NCBI RefSeq assembly: GCF_031453555.1
Contig: NZ_JAVIZM010000001.1
Location: forward strand, 1,116,001 to 1,180,000
Origin: Bacillus sp. SLBN-46
GTDB lineage: Bacteria > Bacillota > Bacilli > Bacillales > Cytobacillaceae
Direction of reading: 5' to 3'
Length of the DNA stretch: 64,000 nucleotides
Shown: positions 16,771-25,338 of the stretch, one piece after another
How positions within the stretch are numbered: the stretch's first letter is position 1
How the letters are laid out: each line of letters starts with the position of its first letter
The notes under the pieces: generated by a model
The model's input: the letters and a program-made list of their open reading frames with translations, nothing else
Databases searched by the model: none
Told to the model about the DNA's origin: nothing
Position numbers and translations under genes: made by a program

Positions 16771-17742
16771 ATGATTCTCGTTGTTGGCGGAGCTGGTTAC
16801 ATTGGTAGCCATCTTGTGAAGGAATTAGTAGAAAAAGAAGAGGTCGTTGTGCTTGATAACTTGTCGACTGGGCACCGCGCGGCCGTTGATAGCCGAGCTA
16901 TTTTTGTAAAAGGGGACCTTGGTAATGAAGATGACTTACAAATGGTCTTTAGAAGCTATCCAATCAAGGCCGTTATGCATTTTGCTGCTTATAGTTTAGT
17001 CGGGGAATCAGTTGTGGACCCATTAAAATATTATGAAAACAACGTGGCTGCGACATTAACTCTGTTAAAAGTGATGATGAAATTTAAAGTGAAAAACTTT
17101 ATTTTTTCTTCTACGGCCGCTACCTACGGAATTCCAGAAGTGGATATTATTGATGAAACAAGTGTCACTGCACCAATCAATCCTTACGGCCATTCTAAGC
17201 TAATGGTAGAAAAGATTCTTGCTGATTTTTCAAAAGCCTACGGATTGAACTATGTGGTTCTTCGCTACTTTAATGCCGCTGGTGCGCATAAATCTGCTGT
17301 TATCGGCGAAAGTCATGACCCAGAAACTCACTTGATTCCGATCGTCCTTCAGCAGTTACTAGGACAAAGGGAAAAAGTAGCCGTATTCGGTACCGATTAT
17401 GATACTCCGGACGGGACATGTATTCGGGATTATATTCATGTGACTGATTTAGCAGAAGCACATATTCTGGCACTAGAAGCTTTGTTGACAGAGAAGAAAT
17501 CGGCTGAAGTGTATAATCTTGGCAACGGTCTGGGCTATTCGGTTAAGGAAGTCATTGAAACATGTGAAAATGTAACCGGTGTGAAGGCGAATGTTGAAAT
17601 GGCAGACCGTCGTGCAGGTGACCCTGCTAGATTGGTAGCATCATCACAAAAGATTTTCACCGAGCTAGGCTGGAAAGCAGAACGAAACCTCGAGCAAATC
17701 ATCGCTGATGCTTGGAATTGGCATCAAAATCAACAATACTAA
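16771..17742 (+). CDS. galE: UDP-glucose 4-epimerase
   Basis: Interconverts UDP-glucose and UDP-galactose (possibly UDP-GlcNAc/GalNAc) for wall polysaccharides, using bound NAD. The extended SDR fold shows the NAD loop GGAGYIGSHL at the N-terminus, HFAAYSLVGESV, catalytic Ser/Thr in SSTAATYG and YxxxK in YGHSKLMVEK, plus RYFNAAGAH. It is full length. ATG at 16771 is preferred to ATG at 16765 because AAGGGG ends at 16762, giving normal spacing only for the later codon. It is transcribed alone and ends at its own terminator. Confidence 0.94.
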   Translation: MILVVGGAGYIGSHLVKELVEKEEVVVLDNLSTGHRAAVDSRAIFVKGDLGNEDDLQMVFRSYPIKAVMHFAAYSLVGESVVDPLKYYENNVAATLTLLKVMMKFKVKNFIFSSTAATYGIPEVDIIDETSVTAPINPYGHSKLMVEKILADFSKAYGLNYVVLRYFNAAGAHKSAVIGESHDPETHLIPIVLQQLLGQREKVAVFGTDYDTPDGTCIRDYIHVTDLAEAHILALEALLTEKKSAEVYNLGNGLGYSVKEVIETCENVTGVKANVEMADRRAGDPARLVASSQKIFTELGWKAERNLEQIIADAWNWHQNQQY

Positions 17743-17755
17743 GATTATTATAGTC

Positions 17756-17790
17756 AGGGAGAAATAGCTTGAAAGCTTTTCTCCCTTTTT
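17756..17790 (+). terminator. Intrinsic terminator of galE
   Basis: GGGAGAAATAGCTT pairs with AGCTTTTCTCCC around a short loop and is followed by a T-run. Confidence 0.8.
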
Positions 17791-17896
17791 CTATGCCCAG
17801 TTTACCCACATGTTGGTAAACTGCATAATAAGGTAGAGAAGTTTATTAATATAATTTATTATTAATAGAAAAATATTATACATATGGGGAGATTTG

Positions 17897-18937
17897 ATGA
17901 ATAAAAGAGTATATTATATGGACTGGCTTCGTGTGATTGCTACCATTATGGTGGTTTCTATCCATGTTTCTGCGTGGCTCGTTGGAACACATCTTGAAAA
18001 AACTCCACTTTCACATTGGATGACAGGTAACTTATTCGAATCGATATCGAGAGCGTCAGTTCCGCTTTTTGTGATGATTAGTGGAGCCCTGCTGCTTGGC
18101 GACCAACGGGACCTTGGCTACAAAGAATTTTTGCAAAAAAGAATTAGCAAAATAGCGATCCCGTTGTTGGGCTGGAGTTTAATTTATTACTCCTATCTGG
18201 TTTATCGTGGGGACTATTTTGACGGTTTTTCAGTCAAACAGTTTTTAGAACTGTTGATTACCAATGGAATCAGCACACATTTATGGTTCATGTATATGAT
18301 TCTAGGTATCTATTTAACGACTCCATTGATAAAAGTGTTTGTTAAGGGTGCCTCTAAAAAAGACTTGAAATACTTTCTATTGTTATGGCTGTTTGCTTCA
18401 GTGGTTGTGAGATTTATTAAGTACCACTTTGGTTTAGGCATGAATCTGGAACTTTTCTTCGTAACTAATTATGTTGGCTATTTTATTTTAGGCTATTATT
18501 TAGCCAATCTGCCATTAACTACGAAGGCGAAATATATTTCGTTTGGACTTTCAGTTGTGGGTATTCTTTCTACCTTCCTGCTAACGTACTTTGATACGAA
18601 ACGAAATGGTGGCGCTCTTGAGGAATTTTGGTATGAATACTATTCCCCTAATGTGGTAATAGCATCAATTGGAATATTTTTATTTTTTAGAGTTATTGTA
18701 ACCAAGACAAAAGAATTGCCCTTCCTATTTAAAGTGTTAAACAAAGTGAGTTTTGGTGTTTACTTGGCCCATATCCTGGTTATGCAAGTGTTATCAAATG
18801 AAATATTTGATCCTATTTGGAATCATTTTCATCCGGCCATTGCCACAACGGTAAATGTAATGATTGTCGTAACCTTAAGTGGGTTTGGTAGTTATGTCTT
18901 AAGTAAAGTTCCAGTATTTAAAAAGCTGGTCCCATAA
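17897..18937 (+). CDS. Acyltransferase family 3 membrane protein (O-acetylase-like)
   Basis: Integral membrane acyltransferase of about 346 residues and ten membrane segments. The family opening YYMDWLRVIATIMVVSIHVSAW contains the catalytic-region His. SRASVPLFVMISGALLL and HLWFMYMILGIYLTTPL follow, as in WecH/OatA/YfiQ-type proteins that O-acetylate extracellular or envelope sugars. It lacks the C-terminal SGNH domain of OatA. ATG at 17897 follows GGGGAG; an adjacent TTG at 17894 is less likely. The acceptor is unknown. Confidence 0.88.
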   Translation: MNKRVYYMDWLRVIATIMVVSIHVSAWLVGTHLEKTPLSHWMTGNLFESISRASVPLFVMISGALLLGDQRDLGYKEFLQKRISKIAIPLLGWSLIYYSYLVYRGDYFDGFSVKQFLELLITNGISTHLWFMYMILGIYLTTPLIKVFVKGASKKDLKYFLLLWLFASVVVRFIKYHFGLGMNLELFFVTNYVGYFILGYYLANLPLTTKAKYISFGLSVVGILSTFLLTYFDTKRNGGALEEFWYEYYSPNVVIASIGIFLFFRVIVTKTKELPFLFKVLNKVSFGVYLAHILVMQVLSNEIFDPIWNHFHPAIATTVNVMIVVTLSGFGSYVLSKVPVFKKLVP

Positions 18938-18974
18938 CTTGGTGTCCACTGGATATGGACAAGTGTCTTAATTT

Positions 18975-18987
18975 GGTGCCTGACACC
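18975..18987. repeat. Dispersed palindromic repeat R1, copy 2
   Basis: GGTGCCTGACACC within TTGGTGCCTGACACCAA. Just upstream (18941-18970) is a degenerate partner with GGTGTCCACTGG and TATGGACAAGTGTC, so this is a rearranged full copy. It lies between the acyltransferase and the EAL-protein gene. Confidence 0.7.
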
Positions 18988-19110
18988 AATATTTTAATAC
19001 CCATTAATTCAACGAGGGGACAGAGTGAATTGCTCTGTTCCTTTTTTGTGTTTTGGGTTAAGATTTAATTGTCCAAACAATATGTCAATGAAAAAATGAG
19101 GTGTTCATTT

Positions 19111-20421
19111 TTGGAGCATAATCCTACAGATAATAAGGATAACAAGGCTGAACGATGGAATAGTGAATTACTAAAGGAGCGCCTCAACTTAACTCTTGCC
19201 TTCAGCAAAAGATATCAAATGTCGGCAGCTGTTTGTTATCTCCGATTACATCTTCCATTCGAGCTATCCCAACATAAAGACGACGACATCGAAGAGACTC
19301 TTGCTAGTAAGATACTAGTGAGATTAAAGCGGACGATTCGGGATATTGATACCGTTGTGAAAATAAATAGAACAGATTTTGCTATTTTGATTGCAGACAT
19401 CACTGAGCATGATATTCAGGTCATAAGCGAGAGGATTCTCCTCTCGATTTCGGATACTTATACCATCGACTTTCATCATTTTTCCATTAACAGCAATATG
19501 GGGATTTGTATGTTTCCGTATGGTGCGGAGGCACCTGAGGAGCTGCAGTCGATTGCCAAAGCGGCCATGTATGAAGCAGAGGAGATGGGGGATAATCAAT
19601 TTGCACTTTACAAGGGGGAATTAAATCAAACAGCCCACCGGAAAGTGCTCATTGAAAATGATCTTCCGTATGCATTAAAGAAGGGCCAGATCTATGTCCA
19701 ATACCAACCGCAGTATCATTTGGAAAAGAAAACCATTGAGGGAGTAGAAGCGTTAATCCGCTGGAATCATCCCAGTCTTGGTGACATTTCACCGGCTGAA
19801 TTTATTCCCTATGCCGATGATGCCGGCATGAGCCATAGTCTTTTTTTCTGGATGTTTGAAGAGGTATGTAAACAAATTCAAAGTGAAACGGAGAGGAACT
19901 TGAAATATTCGATTAATCTGTCCGTAAATCAACTCCTCCTTTCCTATTTTTTACCCGAAATCACTAAGTTGATCGGGTTCTATTCGGTTTCGGCAAGCCA
20001 AATTACATTGGAAATTACCGAAAACATTGAGGTTTATACAGTAAAAAAGGTGAATGATACGTTACGCTCTCTGAAAGAGATGGGCTTTACGGTGGCTTTA
20101 GATGATTTCGGGAACGGCTATTTCTCGTTTTCGGACTTTATTAAGCTACCCGTTGATTTCATTAAGCTGGATCGCCATTTTGTTTCAAGTTTATTGAAAA
20201 ATAAACAGCATGAAGGTGTCATAGCACCGATTATTCAGATGGCCCATAATCTGGGCTTACAGGTGATTATTGAAGGAATTGAAGACCTTACACAGTTTCT
20301 GGTGTGGGAGAATCTGGGTTGTGACATTATCCAGGGTTATTTTATTAGTAAACCGTTAACCTTTGAGGTGCTTAACGATACAATTGTTGAGATAGAAACA
20401 AGAGTTAACGCAAGTAATTGA
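19111..20421 (+). CDS. c-di-GMP phosphodiesterase: degenerate GGDEF plus intact EAL domain
   Basis: Soluble protein of about 436 residues. The N-terminal domain has the GGDEF fold, but the signature is INRTDF instead of GGDEF, so it should not synthesise c-di-GMP and may only bind GTP. The EAL domain (about residues 190-430) keeps EALIRWNHP, NLSVNQ, LEITEN, LDDFGNGY, KLDRHF and EGIED, so hydrolysis of c-di-GMP is expected. TTG at 19111 is chosen because ATGAGGTG sits 7 nt before it; the frame extends to a TTG at 19069 without a ribosome site. YitT follows 18 nt downstream, possibly co-transcribed. Confidence 0.88.
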   Translation: MEHNPTDNKDNKAERWNSELLKERLNLTLAFSKRYQMSAAVCYLRLHLPFELSQHKDDDIEETLASKILVRLKRTIRDIDTVVKINRTDFAILIADITEHDIQVISERILLSISDTYTIDFHHFSINSNMGICMFPYGAEAPEELQSIAKAAMYEAEEMGDNQFALYKGELNQTAHRKVLIENDLPYALKKGQIYVQYQPQYHLEKKTIEGVEALIRWNHPSLGDISPAEFIPYADDAGMSHSLFFWMFEEVCKQIQSETERNLKYSINLSVNQLLLSYFLPEITKLIGFYSVSASQITLEITENIEVYTVKKVNDTLRSLKEMGFTVALDDFGNGYFSFSDFIKLPVDFIKLDRHFVSSLLKNKQHEGVIAPIIQMAHNLGLQVIIEGIEDLTQFLVWENLGCDIIQGYFISKPLTFEVLNDTIVEIETRVNASN

Positions 20422-20439
20422 TTTAAGGGTGGCATTTAT

Positions 20440-21273
20440 ATGAGAAAAACATGGAAAGATATTTTGCTTATTATAACAGGCGCACTTATTTTTGCCATAG
20501 GGGTTAACTTTTTCACCATTCCGAATCGATTGTCTGAAGGTGGAGTCTTAGGAATCACGATTATTGCCCACTATTTATTTGATTGGTCGCCGGGTGTGGT
20601 GAACTTTGTTTTAAATATTGTCCTGTTAGCAATCGGCTATAAGTTCTTTGATAAAAGAACGATGCTCTATACCTTATTTTCGATTGGCGCCTGCTCCGGT
20701 TTGTTGTATCTGACGGAGGATATAGGAAGGCAACTGACTAATGACACCTTTTTGGCTTCCGTGTTTGCGGGGTTATTGGTCGGTGTCGGTCTGGGCTTGA
20801 TTTTCCGCGCTGGAGGAACCTCCGGGGGATCCACCATTTTAGCAAGATTAGCAAATCAGCTGCTAGGTTGGAGCATCGGGAAGGCGATGCTCATTATTGA
20901 TATCATTGTAGTGGCAGGTTCGGTATTTATTATTGGTCTTGAGAAGGCGATGTACACGTTATTGATCGTGTATATTGGGGCAAAAGCGATTGATTTCATT
21001 GTTGAGGGATTAGATGTACGGGTGGCTGTCCTAATTATCTCCAATTCACCAGAACTCGTTTTGGAAAATATTACGGGTAAAATGTCACGGGGCTTAACTG
21101 TCCTAGACGGTCGCGGCGGCTACTCGGGACAAAACAAAGAAGTCCTCTATATCGTAATCAACAAACAAGAAATCGTCCAACTAAAAAGCATCATCCGCGA
21201 CATCGACCAAAACGCCTACGTCACCATCCACAACGTCCACGAAATGATGGGCAAGGGCTACAAAGCGAGTTAG
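20440..21273 (+). CDS. YitT family membrane protein
   Basis: 277 residues: five or six membrane segments in the first 190 residues (YitT_membrane, with GGVLGITIIAHYLFDWSPG and RAGGTSGGSTILARL), then a cytoplasmic DUF2179 domain (about 205-277, RGLTVLDGRGGYSGQNKEVLY). Bacillus genomes hold several paralogues. Function is unresolved; transport is likely. The ribosome site is AAGGGTGG. The last 90 bases use many more C-ending codons than the rest. Confidence 0.9.
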   Translation: MRKTWKDILLIITGALIFAIGVNFFTIPNRLSEGGVLGITIIAHYLFDWSPGVVNFVLNIVLLAIGYKFFDKRTMLYTLFSIGACSGLLYLTEDIGRQLTNDTFLASVFAGLLVGVGLGLIFRAGGTSGGSTILARLANQLLGWSIGKAMLIIDIIVVAGSVFIIGLEKAMYTLLIVYIGAKAIDFIVEGLDVRVAVLIISNSPELVLENITGKMSRGLTVLDGRGGYSGQNKEVLYIVINKQEIVQLKSIIRDIDQNAYVTIHNVHEMMGKGYKAS

Positions 21274-21276
21274 CAG

Positions 21277-21310
21277 GGTGTCAGGCACCATTCGTGGACA
21301 CTTGTCCGCC
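21277..21310. repeat. Dispersed palindromic repeat R1, copy 3 (both hairpins)
   Basis: GGTGTCAGGCACC, then ATTC, then GTGGACACTTGTCCGC. The first hairpin is perfect; the second pairs GGACA with TGTCC. It starts 3 nt after the YitT stop codon. Confidence 0.8.
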
Positions 21311-21384
21311 TACAACAGACATTTATTGCTATCATTATAATAGTAGATTACTATAGTGAAGTAATAAATAATAATAGGGTAGGG

Positions 21385-21430
21385 GCTGAGAGTCATCAAA
21401 GATGTTTTGATAGATTCTCAGCTTTTTATT
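21385..21430 (+). terminator. Intrinsic terminator-like hairpin
   Basis: GCTGAGA and TCTCAGC at the base, with ATCAAA/TTTTGAT inside, then CTTTTTATTTTT. It could end the YitT transcript or act as a leader terminator for the kinase gene 90 nt on. Confidence 0.7.
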
Positions 21431-21516
21431 TTTAAAATTAGGAGCCAGCCAATATTTTCTATGTGATGACCTGGTTCGTTTTTTCATTTACAATAATATT
21501 CAGATAACATATATGT

Positions 21517-22260
21517 GTGGTGGTGTTTGTGTTTGTACTGGTGATGTTTCTTGGTGTGTTGATGCCCATCGTCGGGTTCGTCGTTTTAGTGATGCTGGGA
21601 TTGCTCGACCAGGAGCTGGATGTACTGGAACTAGAAAATATTAAGGTGCGACTAGAAAAAGAGCTGAAGGAGAGTGAATACCGGCAGTTGTCGGAGCGGA
21701 TTCAGCCACATTTTTTATTTAACGCCCTTAATGCGTTTTTATCGCTAAGTCGGATTGGTCGACATCAAGATATGACAGAAGGACTTGAACAGTTTTCGCT
21801 GTTTCTGCGCTACCGGTATCAGGATCATGAGGTGCTTGTTCCTTTTTCAACAGAGTTAGACCACACGAAAAACTACTTAGCTGTCCAGCAGCTGCGTTTC
21901 GGAAAACGGTTAACCGTTACCTACGAGGTGGATTCGACTTTGCTTAACAGTAAAATTCCTCCGTACACCCTGCAAACACTTGTGGAAAATGCCTTCAAGC
22001 ATGGACTTGAGAAAAAGGCGGGGGACAAGCAATTGACGATTGTGTTCGAGCGGGAGGGAAATTGGGTGTCCTTAAAAGTGTTTGATAACGGTCCTGACCG
22101 AATCCTGGAGCCTGCTTACTGGAAGGGAACAGGGCTTCATAATATCGAAAAAAGGTTTCAGCTTATTTTCGATCTGCCGTCGAAGATTCGATTATCGGAA
22201 ACGAAGGATGGGCGAACGTTGGCCCATGCCTATTGGCCATACTTACCTGGAGATGATTAA
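21517..22260 (+). CDS. LytS/YesM-type sensor histidine kinase
   Basis: 247 residues. A single hydrophobic segment (about 1-28) and a short coiled region (LEKELKESEYRQL) lead into the His_kinase domain. The phosphorylated His is in RIQPHFLFNALN; an HATPase domain follows with TLVENAFKHG, VFDNGPD and GTGLHNIEKR. It lacks the large sensor domain of most family members, so it may sense through the membrane segment or a partner. The stop TAA abuts the ATG of the response regulator. The start is uncertain (several GTG codons, weak ribosome sites). Confidence 0.85.
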   Translation: MVVFVFVLVMFLGVLMPIVGFVVLVMLGLLDQELDVLELENIKVRLEKELKESEYRQLSERIQPHFLFNALNAFLSLSRIGRHQDMTEGLEQFSLFLRYRYQDHEVLVPFSTELDHTKNYLAVQQLRFGKRLTVTYEVDSTLLNSKIPPYTLQTLVENAFKHGLEKKAGDKQLTIVFEREGNWVSLKVFDNGPDRILEPAYWKGTGLHNIEKRFQLIFDLPSKIRLSETKDGRTLAHAYWPYLPGDD

Positions 22261-22962
22261 ATGAACATCCTAATTGTTGATGATGAATACTTGGAAATTG
22301 AACAGCTACGCTTTCTCATCCACCGTAAATATCCATTATGGAATATCTTTTCAGCAGAGGATAGCGTATCTGCCTGGAAAATAACGGAGCAGGAAAGCAT
22401 TCATCTGGCCTTTGTTGATATTCGGATGCCAGGGGAGGACGGTTTGACCCTGTCCAAGCGTTTAAAGGAAAAACAAAGCGGCATTGAGATTGTCATTGTT
22501 TCTGCACACCAGGATTTTTCCTATGCCAAAAGGGCGATTCAAGCAGAAGTCATGGATTACCTGGTGAAGCCTGTCATTGAACAGGAATTATTAGCGGTGA
22601 TTGAAAAGTACCTTGAGGTCAATAAACATGCAGTGGCAAAATCGGCACATGTTCAATATGTGATCAAGAAAATCGAACTCCATTTTTCTGAAAAATTAAG
22701 CCTCCAGGAGATTGCAGATGAAATACCGGTGAGTGCCTCCTACCTGAGCCATTTATTCTCAGAGGAAATCGGCTCGACCTTTCAGGAGTATCTCTTAACG
22801 TACCGGATTCATCAGGCAAAAAAGTTAATCGTAAGTAAAGCGGACTGGAGCATGAACAGAATTGCCGAAGCTGCCGGATTCTCGAGCCAGCATCATTTTA
22901 GCAATATTTTTAAAAAAGTAGAGGGCATGACGCCGAGTATGTATAAGGATAAACGGGGATGA
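22261..22962 (+). CDS. AraC-type response regulator
   Basis: 233 residues: receiver domain (1-120; phospho-Asp in LAFVDIRMPGEDG, Lys in YLVKPV) and a C-terminal AraC/XylS double helix-turn-helix (about 130-233; IADEIPVSASYLSHLFSEE and IAEAAGFSSQHHFSNIFKK). It is the partner of the kinase immediately upstream. The genes downstream on the same strand (membrane protein, amidase, APC permease) are the obvious candidate targets. YesN-type regulators usually control uptake and breakdown of a nutrient. Confidence 0.9.
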   Translation: MNILIVDDEYLEIEQLRFLIHRKYPLWNIFSAEDSVSAWKITEQESIHLAFVDIRMPGEDGLTLSKRLKEKQSGIEIVIVSAHQDFSYAKRAIQAEVMDYLVKPVIEQELLAVIEKYLEVNKHAVAKSAHVQYVIKKIELHFSEKLSLQEIADEIPVSASYLSHLFSEEIGSTFQEYLLTYRIHQAKKLIVSKADWSMNRIAEAAGFSSQHHFSNIFKKVEGMTPSMYKDKRG

Positions 22963-23009
22963 GGTTCCCTTACTCAGGCGTGGAGCCAATTATTTAAGGA
23001 GAAAAACCA

Positions 23010-24335
23010 ATGATTGATTGGTATGTCATTCTGTTTTTAGCGATCGTCCTCTTGATTTTCCATATGGGGGAATTTGCCGGTCATAAGGATGCTGCTGCCT
23101 ATGTACGGCTCGCCGGTAAAAATAAAGTATCGACGGGGACCGTTTCGATGCTTTTTCGGTTTCTAACAGGGACCTTTGTATTTGTCCCCGTTTATTTGAC
23201 TGTGAGCCGCGGATACTTGGCGGGACTGGTTGTTTCTATAGCAGGGGTGGCTGTCCTGCTTTGGTTCAGCCGCAAAGTTAGCCAAATGAACGACAACTTT
23301 ACGCCTTTTCAACATATAGGAGCACTTTTACGGGAGCGTATGCCAGAAAGAGGGAGAGCAGCCGTCTATGTGTTGCTGTTTCTTGCGGGTAGTGAAGGAC
23401 TTCTTCTTAGTACAGCCCTGGCTAACTCGTTTATGAAGACGGTTTTTTCAATCCAGCCGATATGGACGAGTAGCATTCTGTTCTTTTTTGTTTTTGTGTT
23501 TTCAGGCATGGGCGGTGCTGGTGGAGTTCAGAAAATGGGGCGATGGCTGTTGTTTGGCTTTTTTACCGGAATTACTATTCTTCCGGTTGCAACCATCCTA
23601 TACCATGGCGTTGCCTCGATCCATGAAAGATTTGTCCGGCTGCCAGGAGCTAGTTGGGATGAGGGAGAACTAGTGGTTGCTGCCCTTTTATTTATGGTAT
23701 TCACTGCAGGACATTTGCTTGTTTATTTTCTCTTATCTAGTGATCTATTAGCAGTAAAGCGGACGAGATTAAAAGCGACAATTGGACTAACAGCGATATG
23801 CTGGAGCAGTATGCCAGTGGCTGTGTCCGTTATAGTCGTTTATTTAATGTCCCGTGGTGGCGGGAATGGAATAAACGGGCTTCTGAATACGATGGGTCAT
23901 GCTTTTTCTACCCCTCTTTTATATGTCCTGGCGGTAAGTGTGTTATCCTGCTTGGCTTTAAGTCTTGGGGTATCCCTTCATCATTTGATGGGCTTGCTGA
24001 TTCCCCTTTTTAAAGAAGAGCGAGCGACGTATAAGGGATATGCAGCGAGCCTTGTCCTTTGCCTATTGTTCTATGGAGCGTCTTTCGCCTTGGACTTTAC
24101 GACAGTATTTATTTTTTATATTCATTTGTTTGTCTCGATCTGTTTACCTCTATGGCTGCTTCTTGGTTACCGTGTACGCTGGGGTTGGGAGCTTTCCCTT
24201 GTGCTTATCGCTTCCAACGGATTGGGTCTTTGGATTTCTTTTACCAGTGAAATTCTTACCGGGGTTAGTGTAAATTTAGGCATATCAAGTGCTGTATTAT
24301 TCTTCCTATTTATCAGAAAAGTTAGAACAATGTAA
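23010..24335 (+). CDS. Multi-pass membrane protein, sodium:solute symporter-like
   Basis: 441 residues with about 12 predicted membrane segments and few charged loops. The opening WYVILFLAIVLLIFHMGEFAGHKDAAAYVRLAGK resembles the start of SSS/APC-fold symporters (a DY/AGR-like motif after TM1), but no signature is exact. It lies 47 nt after the response regulator and 80 nt before the amidase, so a role in uptake for that pathway is inferred. The start follows AAGGAG. Function unproven. Confidence 0.7.
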   Translation: MIDWYVILFLAIVLLIFHMGEFAGHKDAAAYVRLAGKNKVSTGTVSMLFRFLTGTFVFVPVYLTVSRGYLAGLVVSIAGVAVLLWFSRKVSQMNDNFTPFQHIGALLRERMPERGRAAVYVLLFLAGSEGLLLSTALANSFMKTVFSIQPIWTSSILFFFVFVFSGMGGAGGVQKMGRWLLFGFFTGITILPVATILYHGVASIHERFVRLPGASWDEGELVVAALLFMVFTAGHLLVYFLLSSDLLAVKRTRLKATIGLTAICWSSMPVAVSVIVVYLMSRGGGNGINGLLNTMGHAFSTPLLYVLAVSVLSCLALSLGVSLHHLMGLLIPLFKEERATYKGYAASLVLCLLFYGASFALDFTTVFIFYIHLFVSICLPLWLLLGYRVRWGWELSLVLIASNGLGLWISFTSEILTGVSVNLGISSAVLFFLFIRKVRTM

Positions 24336-24416
24336 AAATACTGCAAAATCACATCAAGAAACTGCAAAACAGCCGTCCACCCCTCCGATATAATGAGAAA
24401 AAAGGGAGGCGAGCAT

Positions 24417-25322
24417 ATGGTACAAACGCTGGAAAAACAACAGTATTTTTATGCTTTTAGTAAAGAGAACAAGGTCGGATTACGTGTACCGTCTGGGGCA
24501 CAGGTAGTAGTTGAAACCTTTGATTGCTTTCAGGACCAAATTCAATCCACGGAGACGGAATTTAATGCGATTGATTGGAATCAAATTAATCCGGCCACGG
24601 GAGCGATTTTTGTAGAGGGTGCACAGCCGGGGGACGTTTTAAAAGTTAAAATAGACAACATTGAGCTTCGTGATAGCGGCGTACTAGCTACCGGACCGGG
24701 ACTGGGCGTTATGGGGCACCGAATTGATGAGTTCACCGTCAAGATGGTTCCGATTGTTGATGGAAAAGCGGTGTTTAATGAGCGAGTAAAGCTGCCATTA
24801 AATCCAATGATCGGCGTGATTGGGGTTGCACCTGAAGGGGAACCCGTTCCATGTGGGACACCGGGTGCACATGGCGGCAATATGGATACAAAGTTAATTA
24901 CAACGGGAGCGACACTTTATTTTCCTGTATTCCAAGAGGGTGCGTTGTTCGGCCTTGGCGATCTACATGCCGCAATGGGGGATGGAGAAATCGGCGTATC
25001 GGGCGTTGAGATTCCTGGAAAAGTGACGGTTACATTAGAAGTGCTAAAGGGGAAATCCATTCCGTTCCCGTTTCTTGAAAATGAAGAGGGGACAGCAGTC
25101 ATTGTATCCAAGGGAACGCTTGATGAAGCCGCAAAATCTGCTGTGGAAATTTTTGTTGATACCCTGCTTCCGCATACGGACTTGACGCTGGCTGAACTGA
25201 CGATGCTTTTCAGTGCGGCTGGAGAGGTTCAGGTTTCGCAAATTGTTGACCCACTGTTAACCGCAAGATTTGTGGTACCAAAATCCATTCTCGAAGCTTA
25301 CGATGTGAAGCTTTTCGGATAG
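24417..25322 (+). CDS. Acetamidase/formamidase family protein
   Basis: Cytoplasmic amidohydrolase releasing ammonia from short amides (formamide or acetamide). The FmdA_AmdA family is clear from GVIGVAPEGEPVPCGTPGAHGGN-MD and LFGLGDLHAAMGDGE, which carry the metal-binding and catalytic residues. The 301 residues match the short bacterial form. ATG at 24417 follows AAAGGGAGG. An APC permease starts 16 nt after its stop, indicating an operon. Together with the upstream two-component system it looks like a nitrogen- or amide-scavenging locus. Confidence 0.9.
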   Translation: MVQTLEKQQYFYAFSKENKVGLRVPSGAQVVVETFDCFQDQIQSTETEFNAIDWNQINPATGAIFVEGAQPGDVLKVKIDNIELRDSGVLATGPGLGVMGHRIDEFTVKMVPIVDGKAVFNERVKLPLNPMIGVIGVAPEGEPVPCGTPGAHGGNMDTKLITTGATLYFPVFQEGALFGLGDLHAAMGDGEIGVSGVEIPGKVTVTLEVLKGKSIPFPFLENEEGTAVIVSKGTLDEAAKSAVEIFVDTLLPHTDLTLAELTMLFSAAGEVQVSQIVDPLLTARFVVPKSILEAYDVKLFG

Positions 25323-25338
25323 GGAGGGGGAAAAGGAT

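Noticed and set aside
19069..19110. Longer N-terminus for the EAL protein
   Set aside because: No ribosome site for TTG at 19069, while ATGAGGTG sits correctly before TTG at 19111.
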